DNA of 64,000 nt, from the NCBI RefSeq assembly GCF_020859565.1, contig NZ_JAJHUO010000029.1, forward strand, positions 1 through 64,000, given 5' to 3'. The DNA is from Saccharothrix luteola. Lineage in GTDB: Bacteria; Actinomycetota; Actinomycetes; Mycobacteriales; Pseudonocardiaceae. The position numbers and the translations under genes were made by a program. The notes under the pieces are model-generated. The model made no database searches, was not told the DNA's origin, and worked only from the letters and a program-made list of their open reading frames with translations. Positions 23,862 through 33,014 of this stretch are shown here, piece after piece (the first letter of the stretch is position 1; each line of letters begins with the position of its first letter).

Positions 23862-24680
23862 ATGCCGGCGCGATCCCACAAGTGGCCGTCCCGCACGACC
23901 GCGTCGGCGGTGGTGCTCCTCTGCCTCGCCGCCCTGCACGTGCCGGCGACGGGGGCCGAGCCGAGCACCGAGGGCTCCGCCGACCACGCCGCGGGCTCGC
24001 AGATCGCCGAGCACGAGGGCGCGAACCCGGTCGACGCGGACGAGCTCGTGCTCACCGGCCCGACGGTCCCCGGCATGGACGTGAGCAGCCACCAGGGCGA
24101 CGTCGACTGGCCGCACTGGTGGGGCCAGGGGATGCGGTTCGCCTACGTCAAGGCCACCGAGGGCACCGGTTACGTCAACCCGAAGTACGGCCAGCAGTAC
24201 GGCGGCTCGCACCAGGTGGGCATGGTCCGCGGCGCGTACCACTTCGCGCTGCCCGACAGGTCCGACGGCGCGGCGCAGGCGAACTACTTCGTCGACCACG
24301 GCGGCGGCTGGGTCGCCGACGGCAGCACGCTGCCCGGCGCCCTCGACGTCGAGTACAACCCGTACGGCGACGACAAGTGCTACGGCCTCGCGCCCGAGGC
24401 GATGGTCGGGTGGATCCGCCAGTTCAGCGAGACCTACCACTACCGCACCGGCCGCTGGCCGATGATCTACACGTCCACCACGTGGTGGGACCTGTGCACG
24501 GGCCGCCTCGGTGACTTCACCGCGACGAACCCGGTGTGGGTGGCCCGCTACGCCGAGAGCGTGGGCCCGCTGCCGCACCGCTGGTCGGCGCACGCGATCT
24601 GGCAGCACACGTCGACCCCGATCGACCAGAACCTGTTCAACGGCACCATGGACGACCTCGTGGCGCTGGCCCGGGGCTGA
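23862..24680 (+). CDS. secreted GH25 lysozyme (muramidase)
   Basis: 272 residues; GGGAGG before ATG 23862. A signal peptide (about 12-32, TASAVVLLCLAALHVPATG) precedes a GH25 domain (about 70-270) with GMDVSSHQGDVDW, VKATEGTGYVNP, ALDVEYNP (Asp/Glu catalytic candidates) and AIWQHTS. GH25 enzymes hydrolyse peptidoglycan glycan strands. Two cysteines (in DKCYG and LCTG) may form a disulfide. A DivIVA-like gene follows 22 bp downstream. Confidence 0.9.
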   Translation: MPARSHKWPSRTTASAVVLLCLAALHVPATGAEPSTEGSADHAAGSQIAEHEGANPVDADELVLTGPTVPGMDVSSHQGDVDWPHWWGQGMRFAYVKATEGTGYVNPKYGQQYGGSHQVGMVRGAYHFALPDRSDGAAQANYFVDHGGGWVADGSTLPGALDVEYNPYGDDKCYGLAPEAMVGWIRQFSETYHYRTGRWPMIYTSTTWWDLCTGRLGDFTATNPVWVARYAESVGPLPHRWSAHAIWQHTSTPIDQNLFNGTMDDLVALARG

Positions 24681-24702
24681 GTCGTCCGGAACGGCGGCAG
24701 CC

Positions 24703-25326
24703 ATGCACATCGACAAGTCCCAGGGCACGCCCTTCCCCGTGCGGTGGCGCGGCTACGACCGGCGACAAGTGGACGAGGAGCTGATCCGCACGCGGTGGGA
24801 GCTGGCCCGCCTGCGCGAGGAGCTGGAGGTGCTGCGGACGGACCGGGACGGCGCCGTGGCCACCGCCGACGACCTGATGCGGGAGCTGGAGGACGCGCGC
24901 AGCGAGCTCGGCGAGTACCGGGTGCTGCACGCGGGTTACTCGAAGGACAACGCCGTGTCCGGCTGCATCCGCTACCTGATGCACGTGGCCAGGCAGAAGG
25001 CGGACGCCTTCGAGACCGACGCGCGGGAGCGCAGCGAGCAGATGCTCAAGCGGGCCGAGGAGGTGGCGCGGCAGCAGGCCGTGCTGCTCGACGAGACCGA
25101 GCAGGAGACGCAACGGCGGCTGGCCGAGGCCGAGCAGCGGGCCCGCGAGATCGTGCGGCAGGCGACCTCGGAGGCAAGCGCCCTGCTCGCCGGCCACGTG
25201 GACGGGCCGGACCGCTGGACCGCGGACACCGAGCCGTCGCTGGACGTGCCGCTGCCGCGCATCATCTCCGGACCGCTGCCCGTCGTGCAGCCGGACGCCG
25301 AGGAGCAACGCCCGACGTCGGCCTGA
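24703..25326 (+). CDS. DivIVA-like coiled-coil protein
   Basis: 207 residues, ATG 24703. The N-terminus has the DivIVA membrane-binding signature (FPVRWRGYDRRQVDEEL, about residues 11-27), followed by a long coiled coil (28-165) and a disordered, acidic tail. DivIVA proteins mark the pole or septum and recruit cell-wall machinery in actinobacteria. The location after the lysozyme gene suggests a cell-wall role. Shorter than Wag31-type DivIVA, so it is probably a paralogue. Confidence 0.75.
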   Translation: MHIDKSQGTPFPVRWRGYDRRQVDEELIRTRWELARLREELEVLRTDRDGAVATADDLMRELEDARSELGEYRVLHAGYSKDNAVSGCIRYLMHVARQKADAFETDARERSEQMLKRAEEVARQQAVLLDETEQETQRRLAEAEQRAREIVRQATSEASALLAGHVDGPDRWTADTEPSLDVPLPRIISGPLPVVQPDAEEQRPTSA

Positions 25327-25355
25327 GGGGGTCGGCACGACACGGCGCCCGAGGA

Positions 25356-25901
25356 TCAGTACGACACCTTGGCGCAGGACCCGTCGCGGGTGGCGCCGTC
25401 GACGTCGATCACGACCTGGCCCGGCCGGACGTGCCCCGTCACGCACGCCCGGTCGCCCACGTGCAGGGTGTAGGCGACGCCGGGTGGTGTGGCGCCGTCG
25501 GCGGACGGCGGGAACGGCTGCACGTACACGTCGTTGGCCGGGTAGCCCACGCCGGTGACCGCATCGCGCGCCGCCGTCAGCCCGAACTCGCCTGCGCCGC
25601 ACAGCAGCTCCAACGCGGGCCGCACCCGCCCGGCCGCTTCGAGCGCGGCCGCGTGATCGCGGGCCGACAGCGGCAGGCGCAGCTTCCCCAGCCGGTCCTC
25701 CTCCGCCGGGTCGAGCGGTAGTTCGCGGATCTCGACGTGCGAGGACGTCGGTCCGACCGGCTCGCCCACGTCCGTCACCGCGTACGTGGTCGCGCAGCCG
25801 GCGGTCGGCCCCGGCGCCGCCTGCTCAGCCGGTGCCGGCGTCCCGCACCCGGCCGCCGCGCACACCGCCGCCGCGCCCACGACCACACGGAGAAGCCCCA
25901 T
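25356..25901 (-). CDS. putative lipoprotein of unknown function
   Basis: 181 residues, ATG 25901. A hydrophobic signal is followed by the lipobox AAGC (Cys19), indicating lipid anchoring. The mature protein has three further cysteines (CATTYAV, LCGAGE, ACVTG/SCAKV), likely disulfides. No domain recognised. It is downstream of, and co-directional with, the MobA-like gene. Confidence 0.65.
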   Translation of the reverse strand: MGLLRVVVGAAAVCAAAGCGTPAPAEQAAPGPTAGCATTYAVTDVGEPVGPTSSHVEIRELPLDPAEEDRLGKLRLPLSARDHAAALEAAGRVRPALELLCGAGEFGLTAARDAVTGVGYPANDVYVQPFPPSADGATPPGVAYTLHVGDRACVTGHVRPGQVVIDVDGATRDGSCAKVSY

Positions 25902-25928
25902 GAGGCCGACCTTGGCACAACGCGCGCC

Positions 25929-26495
25929 TCACCGGGGCAGGTCCCGCGGATGATCCACGTCGTCGCCGTCCGCCACGTCGCCGCACGGTACGTCCAGCGC
26001 ACCGTGCGCCCGCAGGTAGTCCCGCGCGCCCGCGTCACCGACCGCCGAGGCGGCCACCCCAGCCCAGTGCTCCGAGCCGATCAGCACGGGGTGGCCGGGC
26101 GCGCCGTCGTACGAGGCACGCGCCAGCGCCGTCGGTGACGCCAGCGCCCGCAGGCGCTCGACCGCCGCCGCCGTGACGCCCGGCGTGTCCACCGGCAGCA
26201 CGACCACCGCGTCCGCGACCGCACCGGTCAGCGCGGCCAGCCCGGCGCGCAGCGACGAGCCCATGCCGGTGGCCCAGTCGGGGTTGTCCACCACGACGCA
26301 GCCGTCCAGCGCCGCCCGCGCGCGCACCGACGACGCCGAGGCGCCGAGCACCACGACGACCGGCGCGCACCCGGCGTCCCGCAGCACCGCGGCGGCCCGG
26401 TCGACCCACAGCACGCCGCCGTCCGACACCAGCGCCTTGGGCCCGCCGAACCGCCGCCCGGCGCCCGCGGCGAGCAGCAACCCCGCGACCGGCAT
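25929..26495 (-). CDS. MobA-like nucleotidyltransferase
   Basis: 188 residues. An N-terminal LLLAAGAGRRFGGPKAL motif (about 5-21) is the nucleotide-binding loop of the MobA/MocA family; other features are VVVLGASASSVRARA, a DNPDWATGMGSSLRAG segment and VVVLPVDTPGVT. Enzymes of this family transfer CMP or GMP to a cofactor such as molybdopterin, but no molybdenum genes are nearby, so the substrate is open. It starts 4 bp after the small LuxR-type gene. Confidence 0.8.
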   Translation of the reverse strand: MPVAGLLLAAGAGRRFGGPKALVSDGGVLWVDRAAAVLRDAGCAPVVVVLGASASSVRARAALDGCVVVDNPDWATGMGSSLRAGLAALTGAVADAVVVLPVDTPGVTAAAVERLRALASPTALARASYDGAPGHPVLIGSEHWAGVAASAVGDAGARDYLRAHGALDVPCGDVADGDDVDHPRDLPR

Positions 26496-26499
26496 GCGG

Positions 26500-26706
26500 T
26501 CACACTAGGGCCTCGTGCCCCCTCAACTCCGCCCGGCTGGCCACCGCCAGCTTGCGGTAGACCCTGGTCAGGTGCTGTTCCACCGTGCTCACGGTGATGT
26601 GCAACCGCAGCGCGATCGCCCGGTTGCTGTGGCCCAGCGCGGCGAGGGTGGCGACCCTGCGCTCCGAGTAGGTCAACTCCGTCATACGCGAGAACACGTG
26701 CGGCAC
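26500..26706 (-). CDS. stand-alone LuxR-type (GerE) HTH protein
   Basis: 68 residues from GTG 26706 (ATG 26685 also possible). Consists almost only of a GerE HTH: LTYSERRVATLAALGHSNRAIALRLHITVSTVEQHLTRVYRKLAV. No sensor domain is present, so it may be an isolated fragment of a longer regulator or a small DNA-binding protein. It lies between the hydrolase and the MobA-like gene on the same strand. Confidence 0.7.
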   Translation of the reverse strand: MPHVFSRMTELTYSERRVATLAALGHSNRAIALRLHITVSTVEQHLTRVYRKLAVASRAELRGHEALV

Positions 26707-26722
26707 CGCGGCAGCGGTTCAA

Positions 26723-27568
26723 TCAGGACGAGAGATGCTCCAAAAGGAGTGCCGTCAACGCCTCCGGCGCCTCCTCCGGCACCCAGTGCGACACGTCCTC
26801 CAGCATCTCGAACCGGTACGGGCCGGTGACCCAGTCGCCGGTGCTCAACGCCGCCGTCGACCCGAACGCCACGTCCTCCGTGCTCCAGACGTACATCGTG
26901 GGCACGGACACCTTCCCGGCCTTGCCGCCCGGACGCCCGGCGCGGTACCAGTTCAGCGCGGCCGTCAGCGCGCCCGGCTCGGACAGCCGCCGCACGTACT
27001 CGGCCACCCGGCTCGGCGGCACCCGCCACTCGAACATCTGCCGCAGCGCCGCGCCGTCGTCGGCCAGCATCCGCCGCTCGGTGTCGCTGGTGCGCCAGTC
27101 CGTCATGTACCCGGACCGCAGGTGCTGGTCCTCGTCCGTGCGCAGGGCCTCGGCGAACGCGCCGGGGTGCGGCGTGGACACCACCGCCAGCCTCCGCAGC
27201 CGTTCGGGGTGCTCGGCCGCGGTCCACCACGCCACCGCGCCGCCCCAGTCGTGGCCGACCAGGTCGAACACCGACCAGCCGAACGAGTCCGCCACCGCCA
27301 GCACGTCGCCGACCAGCGCGTCGACGCCGTACTCGGTCGCGCGCTCCGGTCGCACGCCGGGGGAGTAGCCGCGCTGGTCGAACGCCACCGCGCGGAAACC
27401 CCCGCGGCCGAGCACCGCCACCTGGTGCTCCCACTCGACGGCGGCCTCCGGGAAGCCGTGCAGCAGCAACACCGGCCGGCCGTCCTCGGGGCCCGCCGCG
27501 ATCGCGTCGAAGTCGCCTTCGTCGGTCCGCACGCTCAGCTGTTCGATCACGGTGATCTTCAGTCCCAT
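26723..27568 (-). CDS. alpha/beta hydrolase, epoxide-hydrolase-like
   Basis: 281 residues, ATG 27568 preceded by GAGGG. HGFPEAAVEW (oxyanion region), AFDQRGYSPG and the nucleophile elbow GHDWGG with Asp identify epoxide-hydrolase/haloalkane-dehalogenase relatives; a late His (SHWVPEE) completes the triad. It probably hydrolyses an epoxide or ester; the natural substrate is unknown. It is divergent from the remains of a cyclopropane synthase gene. Confidence 0.8.
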   Translation of the reverse strand: MGLKITVIEQLSVRTDEGDFDAIAAGPEDGRPVLLLHGFPEAAVEWEHQVAVLGRGGFRAVAFDQRGYSPGVRPERATEYGVDALVGDVLAVADSFGWSVFDLVGHDWGGAVAWWTAAEHPERLRRLAVVSTPHPGAFAEALRTDEDQHLRSGYMTDWRTSDTERRMLADDGAALRQMFEWRVPPSRVAEYVRRLSEPGALTAALNWYRAGRPGGKAGKVSVPTMYVWSTEDVAFGSTAALSTGDWVTGPYRFEMLEDVSHWVPEEAPEALTALLLEHLSS

Positions 27569-27788
27569 CCCTCGACCGGTCCACGTGTTCCGGCGCGCAT
27601 TCTCGCGCGCCGCGGCACGCCGAAGTCGCGGCGGGCCGCCGGTTCGGCACCGACTTGCCCGCGCCACCGGCGGTGCCACCACGAAAGGGCGCCGGTCACG
27701 CGTGAGCCGACGCCGACCACCCGTCCGACGGCCGCTGACGATCCACGGCGTTGTGGGCACCGCGCGCCGGCAGTCCCAGGAGTGGCCG

Positions 27789-28318
27789 ATGCCCGGAACC
27801 AGCCGTCGTCCCCTCGACCTGCCCCGACCCGGCCAGGGCGGGTGGCCCGGCCTGTGGAGCCCACCGCGGTCCGTCGTGCGGGCCCGGATCGCCGAGTCCC
27901 TGTTCCGCCGCGCCGTGCGCGCGTTGCCGGTGCGCGTGGTCCTGCCCGGCGGGCACGTGCTCGGCGCGGGCGGTCCCGGCGCGCCCGACATGCGCGTGCA
28001 CCGGCCCGAGGCGTTCTTCCGCCGGCTCGGCGTGGACGTCAAGATCGGGTTCGGCGAGGCGTACGTGGTCGGCGACTGGACGTCCACCGCGCTCGCCGAC
28101 CTGCTGACCGCGTTCGCGGCGAAGCCGACCACCCTGGTCCCGCCGGTGTTGCAGCCGCTGCGCCGCTGGGTCGAACGCCGCCACCCCGCCTCCGACGGCA
28201 ACGACGTGGTCAACGCGACGACACGTCCCGGCGGATGTGGGAGTTCTACCTGGCCTACTCCGAAGCGGGCTTCCGGGTGGGCTACCCGGGTGTCCGCCAG
28301 TTCGCCGCGGTGAAGTAG
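27789..28318 (+). pseudogene. remnant of cyclopropane-fatty-acyl-phospholipid synthase, internally deleted
   Basis: AGGAG (27778-27782) and ATG 27789 open a frame whose first ~145 codons match the N-terminal part of CFA synthases (FRRAVRALPVRVVLPGGHVLGAGGPG, then KIGFGEAYVVGDW, LADLLTAF). From about 28210 a different frame gives only the extreme C-terminus (RMWEFYLAYSEAGFRVGYPGVRQF, ending at 28318). The SAM-binding methyltransferase domain, normally ~250 residues between them, is missing, and the frames do not join. This is an internal deletion with frameshift, so the enzyme is not made. Confidence 0.8.
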
Positions 28319-28496
28319 CGGGGCCCTGTCACTGGGCCGAACGGCTCGTCCGCCGTAACGGTCGGGTGCTGTGCCGACCACGCTGCGTCGGATCGTGGTC
28401 GGCTTTGGTTTATCCCGTATCAGGAGCGCCGCTGCGTGCTCCTCATCAGTGAGCCGGGATCGCCGGAGGTCTGACTAAGGGTGAGGAGGTCGCCGG

Positions 28497-29195
28497 ATGG
28501 TGCAGCACACGTCCGTGCGAGCCGACGTCGAGGTGGGGGTCGGCGCGGTCCGCTACGCCGCTGACGTGCCCGGTCGTCCCGAGGTCAGGCTGGTCGTCGG
28601 CGAGGGGCAGCGACAGGTGACCGCCCAGTGGCTGGCGGAGGCCGAGCTGTCCGACCTGGTCGACGAGGCGCTGCTCGGGGAGCCGCGCGCGATCGGCCAG
28701 CTCCTGGCGCGCATCCAGCCGCTGGTGCTGCGCTACTGCCGCGCCAGGGTCGGGTCGAGGGAGCGCACGCTCGTCTCGGCCGAGGACATCGCCCAGGAGG
28801 TCTGCCTGGCCGTGGTGTCGGCGCTGGGCACGTACCGCTACGAGCCGGGCTCGTTCCTGGCCTTCGTGTACGGGATCGCCGCGCACAAGGTGGCCGACGC
28901 GCGAAGACGTGCGGTGCGCAGCCGGGCCGAGGTCGTGCCCGAGCTGCCGGACACGCCGACCCTGGAGGCAGGCCCCGAGCAGCGGGCGATGACCGGCGAG
29001 CTGATCGGCCACGTCGCGCAGCTGCTGCAGAAGCTGCCGGAACGGCAGCGCGAGATCCTGGTGCTCAGGGTCGCCGTGGGGCTGTCGGCGGAGGAGACGG
29101 CGGCGGCCGTCGGCTCGACGGCGGGCGCGGTGCGCGTCGCGCAGCACCGTGCGCTGGCCCGAATGCGCGAGATGTTCGCGGCTGTCGACGGCTGA
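28497..29195 (+). CDS. ECF sigma factor, ShbA/SigD-like
   Basis: 232 residues, ATG 28497 with perfect AGGAGG (28484-28489) 7 nt upstream. After a ~50-residue N-terminal extension, region 2 (VSAEDIAQEVCLAVVSALGTYRY) and region 4 (GLSAEETAAAVGSTAGAVRVAQHRALARMR) are clear. The extension plus region-4 style fits the SigD/ShbA group; ShbA in Streptomyces controls transcription of the main sigma factor gene. No anti-sigma gene lies next to it. Confidence 0.8.
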   Translation: MVQHTSVRADVEVGVGAVRYAADVPGRPEVRLVVGEGQRQVTAQWLAEAELSDLVDEALLGEPRAIGQLLARIQPLVLRYCRARVGSRERTLVSAEDIAQEVCLAVVSALGTYRYEPGSFLAFVYGIAAHKVADARRRAVRSRAEVVPELPDTPTLEAGPEQRAMTGELIGHVAQLLQKLPERQREILVLRVAVGLSAEETAAAVGSTAGAVRVAQHRALARMREMFAAVDG

Positions 29196-29217
29196 CCCGG
29201 CCTGGCATCGTTGGGTC

Positions 29218-30324
29218 ATGGCCGCCACGCCTCCGCTCGTGCCACCGCTCGTGCCGCCGTCGGACTCGTCGGCTTCGTCGCCCGCGCCGGGGAGGGGTTC
29301 CGCGCCGGCGTTCGACGTGCTGCTGTCCGGGACGGTGTTCCTGGACATCATCTTCACCGGCCTGCCCCGGCCGCCCGCGCCGGGGACCGAGGTCTGGGCC
29401 GAGGGGCTCGGCTCGTGCCCCGGCGGCATCGCCAACCTCGCCGTGGCGCTGAGCAGGCTGCAGCTGCGGACCGCGCTGTCCGCCGCGTTCGGCGAGGACG
29501 CTTACGGCGACTTCTGCTGGGAGGTGCTGGCCGAGCAGGAGGGCGTCGACCTCACCTACTGCCGCCGGTACTACGGCTGGCACTCGCCGGTGACCGTCTC
29601 CATGGCGATGGACCGCGACCGGTCGATGGTGACGCACGGGCACCGGCCGCCGGTGTCGGCCGACGAGATCCTGAACCCGCCGCCGCGGACGCGGGCGTGC
29701 TTCGTGCACGTGGGGGCGGAGGACGAGCGGTGGGTGGCGCAGTCGAAGGAGCAGGGGGCGCTGCTGTTCGCCGACATCGGGTGGGACCGGACCGAGCTGT
29801 GGGCGCCCGAGCTGCTGCGGCGGCTGGAGCAGTACGACGTGTTCCTGCCCAACGACGCCGAGGCCCAGCGGTACACGCGGTGCGACACGCCTGAGCGCGC
29901 TGCGATGGCGCTGGCCGAGCACGTGCCCGTGGTGGTGGTGACGCGGGGCGGCGGCGGTGCGGTGGCGGTCGACTCGGCCACCGGGGAGGTGGTGGACGTG
30001 CCGGGGCTGAACGTCGCGCCGCTGGACTCCACCGGCGCGGGCGACGTGTTCGGCGCCGGGTTCGTGCTCGGGACGCTGTCCGGCTGGCCGCTGGCGGACC
30101 GGGTGCGGTTCGCGAACCTGTGCGCCGCGCTGTCGGTGCAGCACTTCGGCGGGTCGCTGTCGGCGCCGGGGTGGGTGGACATCGCCACGTGGTGGCGGAC
30201 GGTGTCGCGGCGGCCGGACGAGGAGCTCAAGGGGTACGGGTTCCTGGAGGACGTGCTGCCGAACCACACGGGGGTCGAGGTCCGGCGGGCCAGCGCGACG
30301 ATCCGCCTGCGCGCCTCCGACTGA
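29218..30324 (+). CDS. PfkB-family carbohydrate kinase
   Basis: 368 residues from ATG 29218, 20 bp after the sigma factor stop. The N-terminal ~30 residues are Pro/Ser-rich. Ribokinase-fold motifs: GSCPGGIANLAVALSRL (near 60-76) and the anion-hole/catalytic DSTGAGDVFGAGFVLG (about 275-290). It phosphorylates an unknown sugar or sugar-like substrate. Co-direction with the sigma gene suggests co-transcription only through proximity. Confidence 0.83.
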   Translation: MAATPPLVPPLVPPSDSSASSPAPGRGSAPAFDVLLSGTVFLDIIFTGLPRPPAPGTEVWAEGLGSCPGGIANLAVALSRLQLRTALSAAFGEDAYGDFCWEVLAEQEGVDLTYCRRYYGWHSPVTVSMAMDRDRSMVTHGHRPPVSADEILNPPPRTRACFVHVGAEDERWVAQSKEQGALLFADIGWDRTELWAPELLRRLEQYDVFLPNDAEAQRYTRCDTPERAAMALAEHVPVVVVTRGGGGAVAVDSATGEVVDVPGLNVAPLDSTGAGDVFGAGFVLGTLSGWPLADRVRFANLCAALSVQHFGGSLSAPGWVDIATWWRTVSRRPDEELKGYGFLEDVLPNHTGVEVRRASATIRLRASD

Positions 30325-30568
30325 TCACCCGGCCTGAGCGCGCCTCCGCCGACACGCCGGCACGCTCGCCGAGACCACCCGATCGTGATCTTGCCGGCGG
30401 CGAACACCTGTTCGATCATGGACTTGTCGCCGCGCCGATCGGACCCCGTTGCCGAGGAGGGTGGCCGTGCCGCCGGGCGGGCGTGAGGCTGATCACCTCC
30501 CCGTGCCTGTCGGGCTCCGCCGTCCGGCCCAGTGGGGTTTGACCACGGTCTCCGGTGGGCAGGAGTAA

Positions 30569-30589
30569 CTTCGACAACCGTCGTCGAAG
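30569..30589. promoter_or_regulatory. inverted repeat before the class A PBP gene
   Basis: CTTCGAC (30569-30575) and GTCGAAG (30583-30589) are perfect inverted arms with a 7-nt spacer, 37-57 bp upstream of the PBP start. This is the main feature in a ~300-bp gap (30325-30625) that has no other recognisable gene. Confidence 0.35.
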
Positions 30590-30625
30590 ATCGCGCCGAA
30601 ACTTCTGCTCCTCGCGGAGCAACCC

Positions 30626-32806
30626 GTGGTGCTCTTCGTGCGACTTAGTCAGTGGGGGTTCCCGCGGGGTTGTGGAAGGGGTTGCTGGTCGGTGTTCGCC
30701 GCGCGCGCGACAGGTCTGGTCAAGTTGGTGGGGTTGTGCCTGATGGCGGGCGTGCTCGTCGCGGCGGTGCTGTTCCCGGTGGTCGGGGGTCTGGGCCTCG
30801 CGTCCAACCGGGCCGCGGACACGGTGGACCAGACCTCGGGTGAGTTGACCAAGGCCGAGCTGCCCCTGGTGACGACCGTGCTGGACATGCACGGCCAGCC
30901 GATCGCCTACCTCTACGACCAGTACCGCGTGCCGGTGCCGTCCGAGGGCATCGCGGACACGATGAAGGCCGCGATCATCGCGATCGAGGACAAGCGGTTC
31001 TTCGAGCACAAGGGCGTCGACTGGCAGGGCATCGCCCGCGCCGCCGCCAAGGCGGGCGTCGACGGCGAGACCACCCAGGGCGCCTCGACCCTCACCCAGC
31101 AGTACGTGAAGAACTACCTCGCCTTCGTGGTCGGCAAGGGCTCCGAGGAGGCCTACGAGAAGGCGACCGAGGTGACGTTGGGCCGCAAGATCAGCGAGGC
31201 CCGGATCGCCACCCAGCTCGAGCAGAAGATGAGCAAGGACGAGATCCTCACCGCCTACCTCAACGTCGTCCCGTTCGGCAACGGCGCGTTCGGCGTCGGC
31301 GCGGCGGCCCGCACCTACTTCGACACCACCCCGGACAAGCTGACCGTGCCGCAGGCCGCGATGCTCGCCGGCCTGGTCAACGAGCCGAGCAGGCTCAACC
31401 CGGGCTCCGACGTGGACGCCGCGATCAAGCGCCGCAACACCGTGATCGACCGGATGCGCGACAACGGCGCGTTCGGCCCCGACGCGAAGGTCGCCGAGGA
31501 GAAGGCCGCCGAGTACAAGGCCGCCGACATCGGCGTCGTGCCCGACCTGAAGCTGCTGCCCAACGGCTGCGTCGGCGCGGGCGACGGCCCGGTCTACGGC
31601 TTCTTCTGCCGCTACCTGATCGACTACCTGGAGAAGGCGGGCCTCCCGACCGAGGAGCTGCTGCGCGGCGGGTACACGATCACCACCACGATGGACCCGG
31701 TCGCCACCCGCGCGGCCAAGGACGCCGCCATGGCGCAGGTGCCCAAGACCCAGCCGGGCATCGCCAACGCGATGGCCGTGGTGGAGCCGGGCGCGGACAA
31801 GCACCGGGTGCGCGCGCTGGCCGCCAACCGCGACTTCGGCAACAACGCCGACGCCGGGCAGAGCGCCTACTCCATCCCCGCCGAGGTGACCAAGTTCGGC
31901 GCGGGCTCGATCTACAAGGTGTTCACCGCCGCCTCGGCGCTGGAGCGCGGCGTCACGGGCATCGACAAGCAGATCGAGGTGCCGAAGACCTACACGTCGA
32001 AGGTCTACAAGAACGGCAGCAAGCCCTACACGGTCAAGAACGCGGGCGACTACCCGGAGAAGATGACCTTGACCCAGGCGTTGGCCCAGTCGCCGAACAC
32101 CGCGTTCATCATCCTGGAGGAGAAGGCCGGGCTGAATAACGTGGTCGACATGGCCTACCGGCTGGGGCTGCGCGAGTCGATGCAGGGCGTCGACTGGCGC
32201 GGCGACCCGCTCAAGGCCGACGGCTCCAACGGCCCGTCGCAGGGCGACGTCTACAAGCGGGACAACAGCGGTTCGTTCACCCTCGGCGCGGGCCCGACCA
32301 GCGTGCTGGAGCTGTCGAACGTCGCGGCGACGATCGTGAGCGGTGGCAAGTGGTGCCCGCCGACGCCGGTGGAGAAGGTCGTCGACCGCAACGGCCGGCC
32401 CGTGCAGCTGAAGGAAGCGCCGTGCGACCAGGCCGTCGCGCCCGAGGTGGCCAACGCGCTGGCCGCCGGCATGAGCGCGGACACCAAGTCCGGCGGCACG
32501 GCGGCGGGCGCGGCGTCCGGCTGGAACCGGCCGATGATCGGCAAGACCGGCACCACCGAGAACCACTGGTCCGTGGCGTTCATCGGCGCCACTCCGCAGT
32601 TCGCCGGGGCGGTCATGACGTTCACCGATGGGGTGGCGCCGCAGGTGATCTGCAACGGCACCCCGCCGAGGCTGTGCGGGACGAACGACGCCGGCGGCGT
32701 TTACGGTGGTCAGGTGGCTGCGCCGACGTGGTTCAACGCCATGCGGGTGATCCACGAGGGCAAGCCGCCGGCCGACCTGCCGCCGGTCGACCCGCGCTAC
32801 CGGTAG
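30626..32806 (+). CDS. class A penicillin-binding protein, second paralogue
   Basis: 726 residues, GTG start with CGGAGC nearby. A short N-terminus, a membrane anchor (about 31-55), a GT51 domain (IEDKRFFEHKGVDW near 120-133, GASTLTQQYVKNYL) and a transpeptidase domain with SIYK, SPN and KTGTTE. It is a bifunctional peptidoglycan synthase. The same order, similar length and shared end motifs (LCGTNDAGGVYGG) show that it is a paralogue of the PBP at 20912-23044. It is not adjacent to that copy, so the duplication is not recent or was separated. Confidence 0.9.
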   Translation: MVLFVRLSQWGFPRGCGRGCWSVFAARATGLVKLVGLCLMAGVLVAAVLFPVVGGLGLASNRAADTVDQTSGELTKAELPLVTTVLDMHGQPIAYLYDQYRVPVPSEGIADTMKAAIIAIEDKRFFEHKGVDWQGIARAAAKAGVDGETTQGASTLTQQYVKNYLAFVVGKGSEEAYEKATEVTLGRKISEARIATQLEQKMSKDEILTAYLNVVPFGNGAFGVGAAARTYFDTTPDKLTVPQAAMLAGLVNEPSRLNPGSDVDAAIKRRNTVIDRMRDNGAFGPDAKVAEEKAAEYKAADIGVVPDLKLLPNGCVGAGDGPVYGFFCRYLIDYLEKAGLPTEELLRGGYTITTTMDPVATRAAKDAAMAQVPKTQPGIANAMAVVEPGADKHRVRALAANRDFGNNADAGQSAYSIPAEVTKFGAGSIYKVFTAASALERGVTGIDKQIEVPKTYTSKVYKNGSKPYTVKNAGDYPEKMTLTQALAQSPNTAFIILEEKAGLNNVVDMAYRLGLRESMQGVDWRGDPLKADGSNGPSQGDVYKRDNSGSFTLGAGPTSVLELSNVAATIVSGGKWCPPTPVEKVVDRNGRPVQLKEAPCDQAVAPEVANALAAGMSADTKSGGTAAGAASGWNRPMIGKTGTTENHWSVAFIGATPQFAGAVMTFTDGVAPQVICNGTPPRLCGTNDAGGVYGGQVAAPTWFNAMRVIHEGKPPADLPPVDPRYR

Positions 32807-32815
32807 TCGACCTTC

Positions 32816-32833
32816 GTCACGGGTTACGTCACG
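32816..32833. promoter_or_regulatory. MtrA-like direct repeat, distal
   Basis: GTCACG (32816-32821) and GTCACG (32828-32833) with a 6-nt spacer. The period (12) is one base more than the N5-spaced MtrA pattern, so this is weaker than the site at 32998-33014. Confidence 0.3.
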
Positions 32834-32997
32834 CCTAAAGTCGCCTCTGACCTGGGCTTTTATAACGGCCTGATACGGAACTTACGGTTACTCGAACACG
32901 TAGTGTGACGATCAGTGGGGTGTGTCACCAAAAAGCACTAGTCGTAGTGCTGAGGCTTGCCCTTTCTTGTTACATCGGGTTACGGTCCCGGCCGCAT

Positions 32998-33014
32998 GTC
33001 ACGGTTCGGTCACC
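32998..33014. promoter_or_regulatory. MtrA-like direct repeat before the M23 gene
   Basis: GTCACG-N5-GTCACC fits the known MtrA pattern GTNACC-N5-GTNACC except for one base. It lies about 100 bp upstream of the M23 peptidase gene. MtrA controls cell-wall hydrolase genes in related bacteria, including an M23 gene (mepA) in Corynebacterium. Confidence 0.45.
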
